From assembly GCA_018364455.1 (NCBI GenBank), contig JAGZLW010000019.1, forward strand, positions 1-35,737: a DNA stretch of 35,737 nucleotides, in the 5' to 3' direction. This document shows, piece after piece, positions 16,718-23,910 of the stretch (positions are counted from its first letter, which is position 1; every line of letters begins with the position of its first letter). The notes under the pieces were generated by a model. It did not search any database. It was given only the letters and a program-made list of their open reading frames with translations, and was not told the origin of the DNA. This DNA is from Streptococcus mitis (GTDB taxonomy: Bacteria > Bacillota > Bacilli > Lactobacillales > Streptococcaceae). The position numbers and the translations under genes are program-made.

Positions 16718-16747
16718 TCAAAAACAGTGAGTCAAAACCCACTGTTT
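16718..16747 (-). terminator. Intrinsic terminator after metY
   Basis: AAACAGTG pairs with CACTGTTT across a loop of about ten bases, followed on the minus strand by TTTTGATTTT. It separates metY from the DUF2130 promoter. Confidence 0.78.
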
Positions 16748-16760
16748 ATCTTCTGTTACT

Positions 16761-18041
16761 TTAAATTTTTTCCAAGGCCAAGCGCAAGTCTTCAATCAAA
16801 TCATCTACATTTTCAAGTCCGATAGACAAACGAATTTGGTTTGGTGTGACACCTGCTGCTTCTAGGTCTTTTTCTGACAATTGACCGTGAGTGGTTGTTG
16901 CTGGATGGACAACTAGCGATTTAGCATCTGCCACGTTTGCTAGGTCAGAAAAGATTTCTAAATGATCAATTACCTTGCGTGCTTCTGCCTCTCCCCCTTT
17001 GACATGGAAGGTAAAGATTGAACCCACACCTTTAGGAAGATATTTCTCAGCCAATGCATGATAAGGACTATCTGCCAATTTTGGATAGTTAACTTTTTCT
17101 ACCTTAGGATGTTTGATAAGGAAATCAACAATTTTCTCTGCATTTTGCACATGGCGTTCCACACGAAGTGAAAGGGTTTCAAGTCCTTGAAGCAAGAGGA
17201 AGGCATTAAATGGCGACAAGGCTGCACCTGTATCACGAAGCAATTGAACACGGACAGCAATAATAAAGGCTGCTGCACCGACATCACGAGTATAGCTCAA
17301 ATTGTGGTAGCTTGGATCTTCCTCAACAAATTGAGGGAATTTTCCTGAAGCCACCCAGTCAAAACGCCCGCTATCGACAATCACTCCTCCAATAGTTGTA
17401 CCATGCCCACCGATAAACTTAGTCGCAGAGTGAATGGCAATATCTACACCGTGAGAAAAAACGTTAATCAAATAAGGTGTTGCAAAGGTATTATCCGAAA
17501 CTAGTGGAATCTGGTGTTTATGAGCAATCTCAGCCAATTTTTCCAAGTCAGGAATGTTTATCAAGGGATTCCCCAAGGTTTCAATCAAGACAAGCTTGGT
17601 ATTGTCTTTGATAGCTGCTTCCACTTCCTCCAAATTATCAACATCGACAAAGGTTGTTGTGATACCATAACGAGGAAGGGTTTCTTTCAAAAGATTGAAT
17701 GTTCCACCGTAAATAGTTGAGGCTGCTACAACATGGTCACCAGCGTGGGCAAGCGCCAAAATCGTATAAGTCACTGCAGCCATACCTGATGCGGTTGCAA
17801 GAGCTCCAACACCACCTTCAAGGGCAGCAATTCTTTCTTCAAAGGCAGCTGTTGTAGGATTGGTGATACGAGTATAAATGTTCCCTGGTTTCCTCAAGGC
17901 AAACAGATCGGCACCTTCCTGCGTGTCATCAAAAACAAAGGATGTTGTTTGATAAATCGGCACTGCACGAGACTTAGTTGCTGGATCCACAACTTGACCA
18001 GCATGCAATTGTAAGGTTTCAAATTTAAAATCACGAGTCAT
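16761..18041 (-). CDS. metY: O-acetylhomoserine aminocarboxypropyltransferase (sulfhydrylase), PLP enzyme
   Basis: Uses O-acetylhomoserine and sulfide (or methanethiol) to make homocysteine (or methionine). The 426-residue protein belongs to the Cys/Met metabolism PLP family; the PLP lysine is in SATKFIGGHGTTIGG near residue 210, with upstream YTRITNPT and the phosphate-binding SGMAAVTY region. The GGAGGT ribosome site four bases before the ATG fixes the start; an upstream in-frame ATG lies almost at the transcription start. It has its own promoter and terminator. O-acetylserine as substrate (CysD/CysK-like use) cannot be excluded. Confidence 0.9.
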   Translation of the reverse strand: MTRDFKFETLQLHAGQVVDPATKSRAVPIYQTTSFVFDDTQEGADLFALRKPGNIYTRITNPTTAAFEERIAALEGGVGALATASGMAAVTYTILALAHAGDHVVAASTIYGGTFNLLKETLPRYGITTTFVDVDNLEEVEAAIKDNTKLVLIETLGNPLINIPDLEKLAEIAHKHQIPLVSDNTFATPYLINVFSHGVDIAIHSATKFIGGHGTTIGGVIVDSGRFDWVASGKFPQFVEEDPSYHNLSYTRDVGAAAFIIAVRVQLLRDTGAALSPFNAFLLLQGLETLSLRVERHVQNAEKIVDFLIKHPKVEKVNYPKLADSPYHALAEKYLPKGVGSIFTFHVKGGEAEARKVIDHLEIFSDLANVADAKSLVVHPATTTHGQLSEKDLEAAGVTPNQIRLSIGLENVDDLIEDLRLALEKI

Positions 18042-18054
18042 AAGGCTACCTCCA

Positions 18055-18062
18055 TATAGTTT
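18055..18062 (-). promoter_or_regulatory. Half-site resembling the streptococcal MET box (tentative)
   Basis: AAACTATA on the minus strand equals one half of the methionine-regulator palindrome TATAGTTTNAAACTATA. The other half is not present, and the site is just downstream of the transcription start. Control of metY by a MtaR-type regulator is possible but weakly supported. Confidence 0.25.
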
Positions 18063-18072
18063 CATTAAGGAT

Positions 18073-18101
18073 ATTGTAGCACTATCTACCTATCTTGACT
18101 A
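18073..18101 (-). promoter_or_regulatory. metY promoter
   Basis: TAGTCA (18096-18101, four of six matches) and TACAAT with TG extension (18073-18078) spaced by 17 bases. Confidence 0.65.
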
Positions 18102-18154
18102 ATACCTCTTTTCTATATTTTGATATAAGAAGCGGCTATTACTTCTTACAAAAT

Positions 18155-18180
18155 CGAAAAAAGCACGAATCAATCGTGCT
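18155..18180 (-). terminator. Intrinsic terminator after the FNT gene
   Basis: Seven-base stem AGCACGA/TCGTGCT with a five-base loop, followed by a run of six T on the minus strand, eight bases after the stop codon. Confidence 0.88.
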
Positions 18181-18187
18181 CATTTTC

Positions 18188-18985
18188 TTAATCTACATAA
18201 GTATCTTCATTTTTATTGAGGAAGGCATATGGAAGACCCATCAAAAGACCTCCTCCGATAAAGTTTCCAATGAAGGTTACACCCCAGTGGCGAAGCATAT
18301 TCCCAACACCGAAGTTAGCAATTGAATCAGCAGCAACACTGAATTTTACAATCGCGAAAGAAGCAAAGTTCGCCGCAATGTGCTCGTTTGTTAAGAATAC
18401 AAACATGTAAATTGCTGACAACACAAGCCAAAGTTTGGCACCACCATCTTTGACCAAAACAAATGAAAGAATCGCAATATTTACGAAAATATTTGCCAAA
18501 ATCGCCTCAAGCAAGATTAATTCATTTGAGCGGCCTAACTTCATCTCAACAACCCCTGAAATGAAACTATCGTGAGTCAGATGTGCATAAGCTGCTGAGT
18601 GGGCAAAGCCCCAACCTGCTATCAAGGCTCCGATAAGGTTAAACAAGGTACAGTAAAGTAAAATCTCAGCTGTTTTTCTCCAAGAGATTTTTTTCAAGAA
18701 ACTACCAGCAGTCAAGAACATCATGTTTGATGTTACCAACTCGGCATTTAAGAAAACAATGTAGGCCAATCCCCAAGCAAAGACAAAGGGGAAGAGGAAA
18801 CGTCCACTACCTGGTGCAATTTTATTAATCAAGTCAGCCCCAACTGCACCAGCAGCAGTACTGAAGGTTAAAAATGCACCTGCGAACATAGAACGAATCG
18901 CATACTTAAATTTGCTTTGACTATAAAGACTTTCTTTCTTCTTGCAAGCAAATTCAATCTTTGAGATAAATTCTGAAGAAACCAT
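18188..18985 (-). CDS. Formate/nitrite transporter (FNT) family channel
   Basis: Membrane protein of 265 residues of the FocA/NirC fold, which passes formate, nitrite or related small anions. About six hydrophobic helices alternate with the family's conserved short breaks, such as GAFLTFSTAAGAVG near residue 35, NAELVTSNM near 100, and FITNEHIAANF-like FLTNEHIAANFASF near 195, where the histidine is the gating or proton-relay residue of the family. AGGAG lies nine bases before the ATG. It is monocistronic with its own promoter, a cre-like site and a terminator. In mitis-group streptococci formate comes from pyruvate formate-lyase, which makes formate export the likely role. Confidence 0.9.
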   Translation of the reverse strand: MVSSEFISKIEFACKKKESLYSQSKFKYAIRSMFAGAFLTFSTAAGAVGADLINKIAPGSGRFLFPFVFAWGLAYIVFLNAELVTSNMMFLTAGSFLKKISWRKTAEILLYCTLFNLIGALIAGWGFAHSAAYAHLTHDSFISGVVEMKLGRSNELILLEAILANIFVNIAILSFVLVKDGGAKLWLVLSAIYMFVFLTNEHIAANFASFAIVKFSVAADSIANFGVGNMLRHWGVTFIGNFIGGGLLMGLPYAFLNKNEDTYVD

Positions 18986-19015
18986 AATAAACTCCTAAAA
19001 ATTTTTTACCTGATA

Positions 19016-19021
19016 ATTATA
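19016..19021 (-). promoter_or_regulatory. Extended -10 promoter of the FNT gene
   Basis: GTGATATAAT on the minus strand, 31 bases before the ATG. The expected -35 position (19039-19044) is weak and lies within the cre-like site. Confidence 0.65.
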
Positions 19022-19039
19022 TCACAAACTTTAAAATCA

Positions 19040-19053
19040 AGGAAGCGTTTTCT
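19040..19053. promoter_or_regulatory. cre-like (CcpA) site upstream of the FNT gene
   Basis: AGGAAGCGTTTTCT fits the core of TGWAANCGNTNWCA with three mismatches, all outside the central GAAAnCGnTTTC-like block. It overlaps the -35 position, which suggests repression. Confidence 0.45.
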
Positions 19054-19056
19054 GTA

Positions 19057-19082
19057 TTTCATAAAAGTTTATTTTTATGAAA
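19057..19082. repeat. Inverted repeat between srtA and the FNT promoter
   Basis: Perfect ten-base arms TTTCATAAAA and TTTTATGAAA around a six-base centre. No T run follows on either strand, so it is not a typical terminator. An operator is possible. Confidence 0.45.
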
Positions 19083-19085
19083 ATC

Positions 19086-19121
19086 TTAAAAAATCAGTGA
19101 AATCCAGGATTTCACTGATTT
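19086..19121 (-). terminator. Intrinsic terminator after srtA
   Basis: A perfect inverted repeat with 15-base arms (AAATCAGTGAAATCC and its complement) begins three bases after the srtA stop and is followed by a T run on the minus strand. Confidence 0.85.
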
Positions 19122-19124
19122 GTA

Positions 19125-19868
19125 TTAATAAAATTGTTTATATGGTTGATTGAAAGCTGTTAGGATTTCATCAGATGTTTGTGAATATTCTTTTGTTTCT
19201 TTCAAATCGCCTTTTACAATAATACGTTCTGTAGCAGCAAGGTCTTCACAGGTTACTAATGTAATCTCATTTACCCCATCTCTATCATCAACTTCATCAA
19301 CACGATCCGGTGTAACACGTTTGACTTCACGTATTTCATAAGTATAAACTTTATTTTTATCGGTTAGATAAATCTTCATACCATTTTTAGCGTTATCCAA
19401 AGGAGAAAATAACATTTTATTAGCATTATTGACACCAAAAATATGATGACTAGCTAGACTATAATTTCCTTTCCCCATCACTTGATCGCGTTTCATGGTA
19501 CCAGCACCATAGAAGAGATTGACATTATCAAGCCCTTTAAAAATTGGCAGATTCATTTCTAATTCAGGAACTGCAATTCCGCCGATAACTGGTAATTTTT
19601 GAGCATCCCATTGAGAAGCTAGAACCGCTTCAGAAGAGATAGCATTGACAGAATCAAAATCAAAATTTCCTTCTGTATCCTGATTTTCTTCTATTTTTTC
19701 TTTTGATACCTGACTAACTTGGTACTTATTGGTATTCCAAACTATGAAAATATCACGAATTTTAGCATTAAAAATCAAAGCAATTGATACTAGTATCAGA
19801 AATCCTGCCAGGATATTGGTCAGTAGATTTTTTCGTTTGTTTTTCTTTTTATTATTTTTTTGAGACAT
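19125..19868 (-). CDS. srtA: Class A housekeeping sortase
   Basis: Membrane-anchored cysteine transpeptidase of 247 residues that cleaves LPXTG surface proteins and joins them to the cell wall. A lysine-rich N-terminus is followed by a membrane segment (about 17-34). The catalytic set is present: His in ASHHIFG (H141), Cys in LVTCEDL (C207) and Arg in TERIIVKG (R215), in line with streptococcal sortase A. The ATG overlaps the gyrA stop by one base (TAATG), so it is translated from the gyrA transcript, an arrangement known in streptococci. Confidence 0.96.
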   Translation of the reverse strand: MSQKNNKKKNKRKNLLTNILAGFLILVSIALIFNAKIRDIFIVWNTNKYQVSQVSKEKIEENQDTEGNFDFDSVNAISSEAVLASQWDAQKLPVIGGIAVPELEMNLPIFKGLDNVNLFYGAGTMKRDQVMGKGNYSLASHHIFGVNNANKMLFSPLDNAKNGMKIYLTDKNKVYTYEIREVKRVTPDRVDEVDDRDGVNEITLVTCEDLAATERIIVKGDLKETKEYSQTSDEILTAFNQPYKQFY

Positions 19869-22336
19869 TATGCTTCACCTTCTGTTTCGTTTTCTGTCCC
19901 AACTTCTTCTTTTTCTGCCGCTGCAACCGTTGTAAAGGTCACAATTTTAGCATCTTGATCCAGACGCATTACTTTAACTCCCATAGTTGAGCGTCCTGTT
20001 TGTGAAATATTGGCAACATTGGTTCGAATCATGACACCAGTATCAGTGATAATCATCAAGTCTTCATCACCTTTCACAGTCAAGAGACCTGATAGAGGAC
20101 CATTTTTTTCAGCCACATTAGCCGTCTTCATCCCTTTACCACCACGACCTTTTGTTGGATATTCAGTCGCGACTGTACGCTTACCATATCCTTTTTCTGT
20201 GATGATAAGAACCTCGTCTTGATCAGTAATTACGCTAGCACCAACTACTGTGTCTCCCTCACGGAGATTAACACCTTTCACACCTGTGGCGATACGACTC
20301 ATGCCGCGAACGGCTGATTGATTAAAGCGAACTGCATACCCAAACTTGGTACCAATGATAATATCCGTATCTTCTTCCGTCAACAAGACATTAATCAACT
20401 CATCTTCATCCTTGAGGGTCAAAGCCTTGAGACCATTCTGACGAATGTTAGCAAATTCCTTAACGCTTGTTCTCTTCACAATACCATGACGGGTTGTAAA
20501 GAAGAGATAAGCATCATCACTGCGTTCAGACTCAACATTGATAATCGTCTGAATACTTTCGCCTTCATCCAATTTCAAGAGATTAACTACTGGTAGTCCT
20601 TTGGCCGTCCGACCATACTCAGGAATTTCATATCCTTTCAGGCGATAGACGCGTCCTTTATTTGTGAAGAAGAGCAGGTGATCATGGGTGCTAGTCGACA
20701 CTAACTCACGAACAAAATCGTCATCCTTAACACCTGTACCTTGAACACCGCGGCCACCACGTTTTTGAGCAGTAAATTCAGCTTGGTCCAGACGTTTGAT
20801 GTATCCCTTATTAGAAAGCGTAATCAAGACATCCGATTCTTCAATCAAATCCTCATCTTCAAGACTCAATACTTCACCGACCATCAACTCTGTACGACGT
20901 TGGTCGCCAAACTTACGCTTAACTTCATCCAATTCTTCTTTGATGATTTGAGAAACACGTTCTGGTTTAGCAAGAATATCTGCTAAATCCGCAATCAGAG
21001 CCAAGAGGTCATCATACTCAGACTGAATCTTGTCACGTTCCAAACCTGTCAAACGACGGAGGCGCATGTCTAGGATAGCCTGACTTTGACGTTCAGAAAG
21101 CTTGAACTTACTCATCAATTCAGCTTGAGCTTCCGCATCCGTTTCACTAGCTCGGATAATACGAATCACTTCGTCGATATGGTCTAGCGCAATCAAGAGA
21201 CCTTCTAAGATATGCGCACGCGCTTCTGCTTTTTCCTTATCAAAACGTGTCCGACGAACAACCACTTCTTTTTGGTGCTCAATATAAGCATCTAAAATCT
21301 GACGAAGAGACAAAATCTTCGGTACACCATTTTGAATCGCCAACATATTAAAACCAAAGTTGGTTTGCATCTGGGTCATCTTGAAGAGGTTGTTGAGGAT
21401 AACATTGGCTGAGGCATCACGCTTGACTTCAATAACAAATCGAACACCTTCACGGTTGGACTCATCACGGACTGCTGTAATCCCCTCAATACGTTTTTCC
21501 TGAACCAAACGAACAATATGCTCATGAACCTTTGTTTTGTTTACCATGTAAGGAAATTCCGTTACAACGATGCGCTCACGGCCAGTCTTAGTTTCTTCGA
21601 TTTCAGTACGAGAACGAAGAACAATCGAACCTTTACCTGTTTCGTAAGCCTTATGGATACCTGATTTCCCCATCACAAGGGCACCTGTTGGAAAATCTGG
21701 ACCAGGCAAGACTTCCATCAAGTCCTTGGTAGTCACTTCAGGATTGTCCATGACCAACTTCACTGCATCAATGGTTTCACCCAAGTTATGAGGGGGAATA
21801 TTGGTCGCCATCCCAACGGCAATACCAGTTGCTCCATTAACCAAAAGATTTGGAAAACGAGCTGGCAAGACCAAGGGTTCACGTTCATTGGCATCATAGT
21901 TATCAACGAAATCAACTGTATTTTTATTGATATCACGAAGCATCTCTAGAGCAATCTTGCTCATACGTGCCTCAGTGTAACGCTGGGCGGCAGCACCATC
22001 TCCATCCATGGAACCAAAGTTTCCATGCCCATCTACAAGCATGTAACGGTAGCTCCACCATTGAGCCATACGAACCATGGCTTCATAGATAGAGGAATCC
22101 CCATGTGGGTGGTATTTACCCATGACGTCCCCTGTAATACGAGCAGATTTTTTATGGGGTTTGTCTGGAGTAACACCCAATTCATTCATTCCATAGAGAA
22201 TCCGACGGTGAACCGGTTTCAAGCCATCTCGAACATCAGGAAGAGCCCGCGCTACGATAACACTCATGGCGTAATCGATAAAGCTCGTCTTCATCTCCTT
22301 TGTCAGATTGACATTCACTAAATTTCTATCCTGCAT
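19868..22336 (-). CDS. gyrA: DNA gyrase subunit A
   Basis: Breakage-reunion subunit of DNA gyrase, 822 residues. The start MQDRNLVNV has GAGG nine bases upstream; five extra N-terminal codons are possible but lack a site. The active-site tyrosine is in AAAQRYTEAR (Y120). The quinolone region HPHGDSSIYE has Ser at 81 and Glu at 85, the susceptible states in pneumococcal numbering; residue 114 is Gly where many pneumococci have Ser, a change known in viridans strains and not tied to resistance. The C-terminal beta-pinwheel has GRGGKGMKT and ends in an acidic tail. Confidence 0.98.
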   Translation of the reverse strand: MQDRNLVNVNLTKEMKTSFIDYAMSVIVARALPDVRDGLKPVHRRILYGMNELGVTPDKPHKKSARITGDVMGKYHPHGDSSIYEAMVRMAQWWSYRYMLVDGHGNFGSMDGDGAAAQRYTEARMSKIALEMLRDINKNTVDFVDNYDANEREPLVLPARFPNLLVNGATGIAVGMATNIPPHNLGETIDAVKLVMDNPEVTTKDLMEVLPGPDFPTGALVMGKSGIHKAYETGKGSIVLRSRTEIEETKTGRERIVVTEFPYMVNKTKVHEHIVRLVQEKRIEGITAVRDESNREGVRFVIEVKRDASANVILNNLFKMTQMQTNFGFNMLAIQNGVPKILSLRQILDAYIEHQKEVVVRRTRFDKEKAEARAHILEGLLIALDHIDEVIRIIRASETDAEAQAELMSKFKLSERQSQAILDMRLRRLTGLERDKIQSEYDDLLALIADLADILAKPERVSQIIKEELDEVKRKFGDQRRTELMVGEVLSLEDEDLIEESDVLITLSNKGYIKRLDQAEFTAQKRGGRGVQGTGVKDDDFVRELVSTSTHDHLLFFTNKGRVYRLKGYEIPEYGRTAKGLPVVNLLKLDEGESIQTIINVESERSDDAYLFFTTRHGIVKRTSVKEFANIRQNGLKALTLKDEDELINVLLTEEDTDIIIGTKFGYAVRFNQSAVRGMSRIATGVKGVNLREGDTVVGASVITDQDEVLIITEKGYGKRTVATEYPTKGRGGKGMKTANVAEKNGPLSGLLTVKGDEDLMIITDTGVMIRTNVANISQTGRSTMGVKVMRLDQDAKIVTFTTVAAAEKEEVGTENETEGEA

Positions 22337-22373
22337 TAATAAATGCCTCATTTCACTATTAGTAATTAATAAT

Positions 22374-22379
22374 ATTATA
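22374..22379 (-). promoter_or_regulatory. Extended -10 promoter of gyrA-srtA
   Basis: ATGGTATAAT on the minus strand, 37 bases before the gyrA ATG. The -35 is not clear. Confidence 0.65.
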
Positions 22380-22415
22380 CCATAATGTCCGCCATATTTC
22401 AGGTATCCAAATTAG

Positions 22416-22429
22416 CTAAAACGTTTACA
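22416..22429. promoter_or_regulatory. cre-like (CcpA) site between gyrA and ldh
   Basis: CTAAAACGTTTACA matches TGWAANCGNTNWCA at all fixed positions except the first two. It lies 22 bases upstream of the ldh -35 box, a position typical of CcpA activation; ldh is often CcpA-activated in lactic acid bacteria. Confidence 0.55.
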
Positions 22430-22451
22430 TCAAGAACTCCAAGGCATATTC

Positions 22452-22480
22452 GTGACAAAGCTTTTTAAAAGTGATAGAAT
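22452..22480 (+). promoter_or_regulatory. ldh promoter
   Basis: GTGACA (22452-22457) and TAGAAT with TG extension (22475-22480), 17 bases apart, on the plus strand. Confidence 0.75.
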
Positions 22481-22530
22481 TAAAATAACTGGGGAAATCC
22501 CTGAATAAAATTAAGGAGATGTTTAGAACA

Positions 22531-23517
22531 ATGACTTCAACTAAACAACACAAAAAAGTTATCCTTGTCGGAGATGGTGCTGTAGGTTCATCTTACGCTT
22601 TTGCACTTGTTAACCAAGGAATTGCACAAGAGCTTGGAATTATCGAAATTCCACAATTGCATGAAAAAGCTGTTGGTGACGCGCTTGACCTTAGTCACGC
22701 CCTTGCCTTCACTTCACCTAAAAAAATCTATGCAGCTCAATACTCTGACTGTGCAGACGCTGACCTTGTTGTAATCACTGCAGGTGCTCCTCAAAAACCA
22801 GGTGAAACTCGTCTTGACCTTGTAGGTAAAAACCTTGCTATCAACAAATCAATCGTAACTCAAGTTGTTGAATCAGGTTTCAAAGGTATCTTCCTTGTTG
22901 CTGCTAACCCAGTTGACGTTTTGACTTACTCAACTTGGAAATTCTCTGGTTTCCCTAAAGAACGCGTTATCGGTTCAGGTACTTCACTTGACTCAGCTCG
23001 TTTCCGTCAAGCACTTGCTGAAAAATTGGATGTAGATGCTCGTTCAGTTCACGCCTACATCATGGGTGAACACGGTGATTCTGAATTCGCTGTTTGGTCA
23101 CACGCAAACATCGCTGGTGTAAACCTTGAAGAATTCCTTAAAGACACTCAAAATGTTCAAGAAGCTGAATTGATTGAATTGTTCGAAGGTGTTCGTGATG
23201 CAGCCTACACAATCATCAACAAAAAAGGTGCAACATACTACGGTATCGCAGTAGCCCTTGCTCGTATCACTAAAGCAATCCTTGACGACGAAAACGCAGT
23301 ACTTCCACTTTCAGTATTCCAAGAAGGTCAATACGGAGTTGAGAACGTCTTTATCGGTCAACCAGCTGTTGTTGGTGCACATGGTATCGTTCGTCCAGTA
23401 AATATCCCATTGAACGACGCAGAAACTCAAAAAATGCAAGCATCTGCTAAAGAATTGCAAGCTATCATTGACGAAGCATGGAAAAATCCAGAATTCCAAG
23501 CAGCTTCAAAAAACTAA
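22531..23517 (+). CDS. ldh: L-lactate dehydrogenase
   Basis: Reduces pyruvate to L-lactate with NADH, the main end of glycolysis here. The 328-residue protein has the nucleotide fold GDGAVGSSYA at the N-terminus, the conserved DLVGKN and VAANPVDVLTY segments, and the catalytic histidine in MGEHGDSEF near residue 178. The ATG at 22531 was preferred because an ATG at 22519 touches the AAGGAG ribosome site. Codon choice is strongly biased to the highly expressed set (for example many CTT, GGT and GTT codons). It is monocistronic, with its own promoter, cre site and terminator. Confidence 0.98.
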   Translation: MTSTKQHKKVILVGDGAVGSSYAFALVNQGIAQELGIIEIPQLHEKAVGDALDLSHALAFTSPKKIYAAQYSDCADADLVVITAGAPQKPGETRLDLVGKNLAINKSIVTQVVESGFKGIFLVAANPVDVLTYSTWKFSGFPKERVIGSGTSLDSARFRQALAEKLDVDARSVHAYIMGEHGDSEFAVWSHANIAGVNLEEFLKDTQNVQEAELIELFEGVRDAAYTIINKKGATYYGIAVALARITKAILDDENAVLPLSVFQEGQYGVENVFIGQPAVVGAHGIVRPVNIPLNDAETQKMQASAKELQAIIDEAWKNPEFQAASKN

Positions 23518-23528
23518 TTTAACTATAG

Positions 23529-23561
23529 ACAACTCCTTGAATCATCAGGGAGTTGTTTTTT
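23529..23561 (+). terminator. Intrinsic terminator after ldh
   Basis: Stem ACAACTCC/GGAGTTGT, extended inside by TGA/TCA pairs, followed by six T on the plus strand. Confidence 0.88.
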
Positions 23562-23569
23562 ATCTATAT

Positions 23570-23657
23570 TATAGTAAATTGAAATAAGATAGAACAAATT
23601 AATTTCTAGAAATATTTTAGCAGCCACGGCGTACTATTCTAGTTGTAATCCACTATA
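23570..23657. mobile_element. RUP-like small inverted-repeat element
   Basis: An 88-base segment opens with TATAGTAAATTGAAATAAGA and closes with the complement of TATAGTGGATTACAACTAGA; the first six bases match exactly and most of the next twenty agree. The ends are TA-TAGT and ACTA-TA, as expected for elements that insert at TA. This fits the RUP repeats of S. pneumoniae (about 107 bases), which are thought to be moved by an IS630-type transposase. It has no coding capacity. Confidence 0.6.
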
Positions 23658-23676
23658 AGAACTAAACATTTTATGA

Positions 23677-23835
23677 AATTTTCGTTCAAAAAACAATATC
23701 CCTTTAAAAGCTATCATGTCATGTCTTGGGCATGAAGACAAAAAGACTACCAATCAGATTTATACTCACATCACAAAAAGTATGGAACAAGCAACGATTT
23801 ACTCTTTAGCTACAGTTGCATTAAATCAAAAGTAA
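23677..23835 (+). pseudogene. C-terminal relic of a tyrosine recombinase (phage-type integrase)
   Basis: An open frame without a start, 52 codons, reads ...IPLKAIMSCLGHEDKKTT then NQIYTHITKS and ends at TAA. LGHxxxxTTxxxYTHIT is the box II end of tyrosine recombinases, with the His of LGH and the nucleophilic Tyr of YTHIT in place. A stop lies just upstream in frame and the RUP-like element ends 19 bases before, so the rest is lost. It records a former mobile element between ldh and pyk. Confidence 0.65.
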
Positions 23836-23851
23836 AAACTTTGCTCATATA

Positions 23852-23897
23852 CAAAAAAAGCCCATCATACAGGCTATACAGCTTGATACGATAGGCT
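23852..23897 (-). terminator. Intrinsic terminator after pyk
   Basis: On the minus strand AGCCTATC pairs with GATGGGCT (one G-U), with further weaker pairs inside, followed by seven T. Confidence 0.75.
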
Positions 23898-23910
23898 ATT
23901 TTTCTATTAA

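Noticed and set aside
19010..19035. Rex-type redox operator over the FNT promoter
   Set aside because: Only one half, TTGTGA, is present; the other half does not match TCACAA.
22519..22530. Four extra codons at the start of ldh
   Set aside because: The ATG touches the AAGGAG site, leaving no space for initiation.
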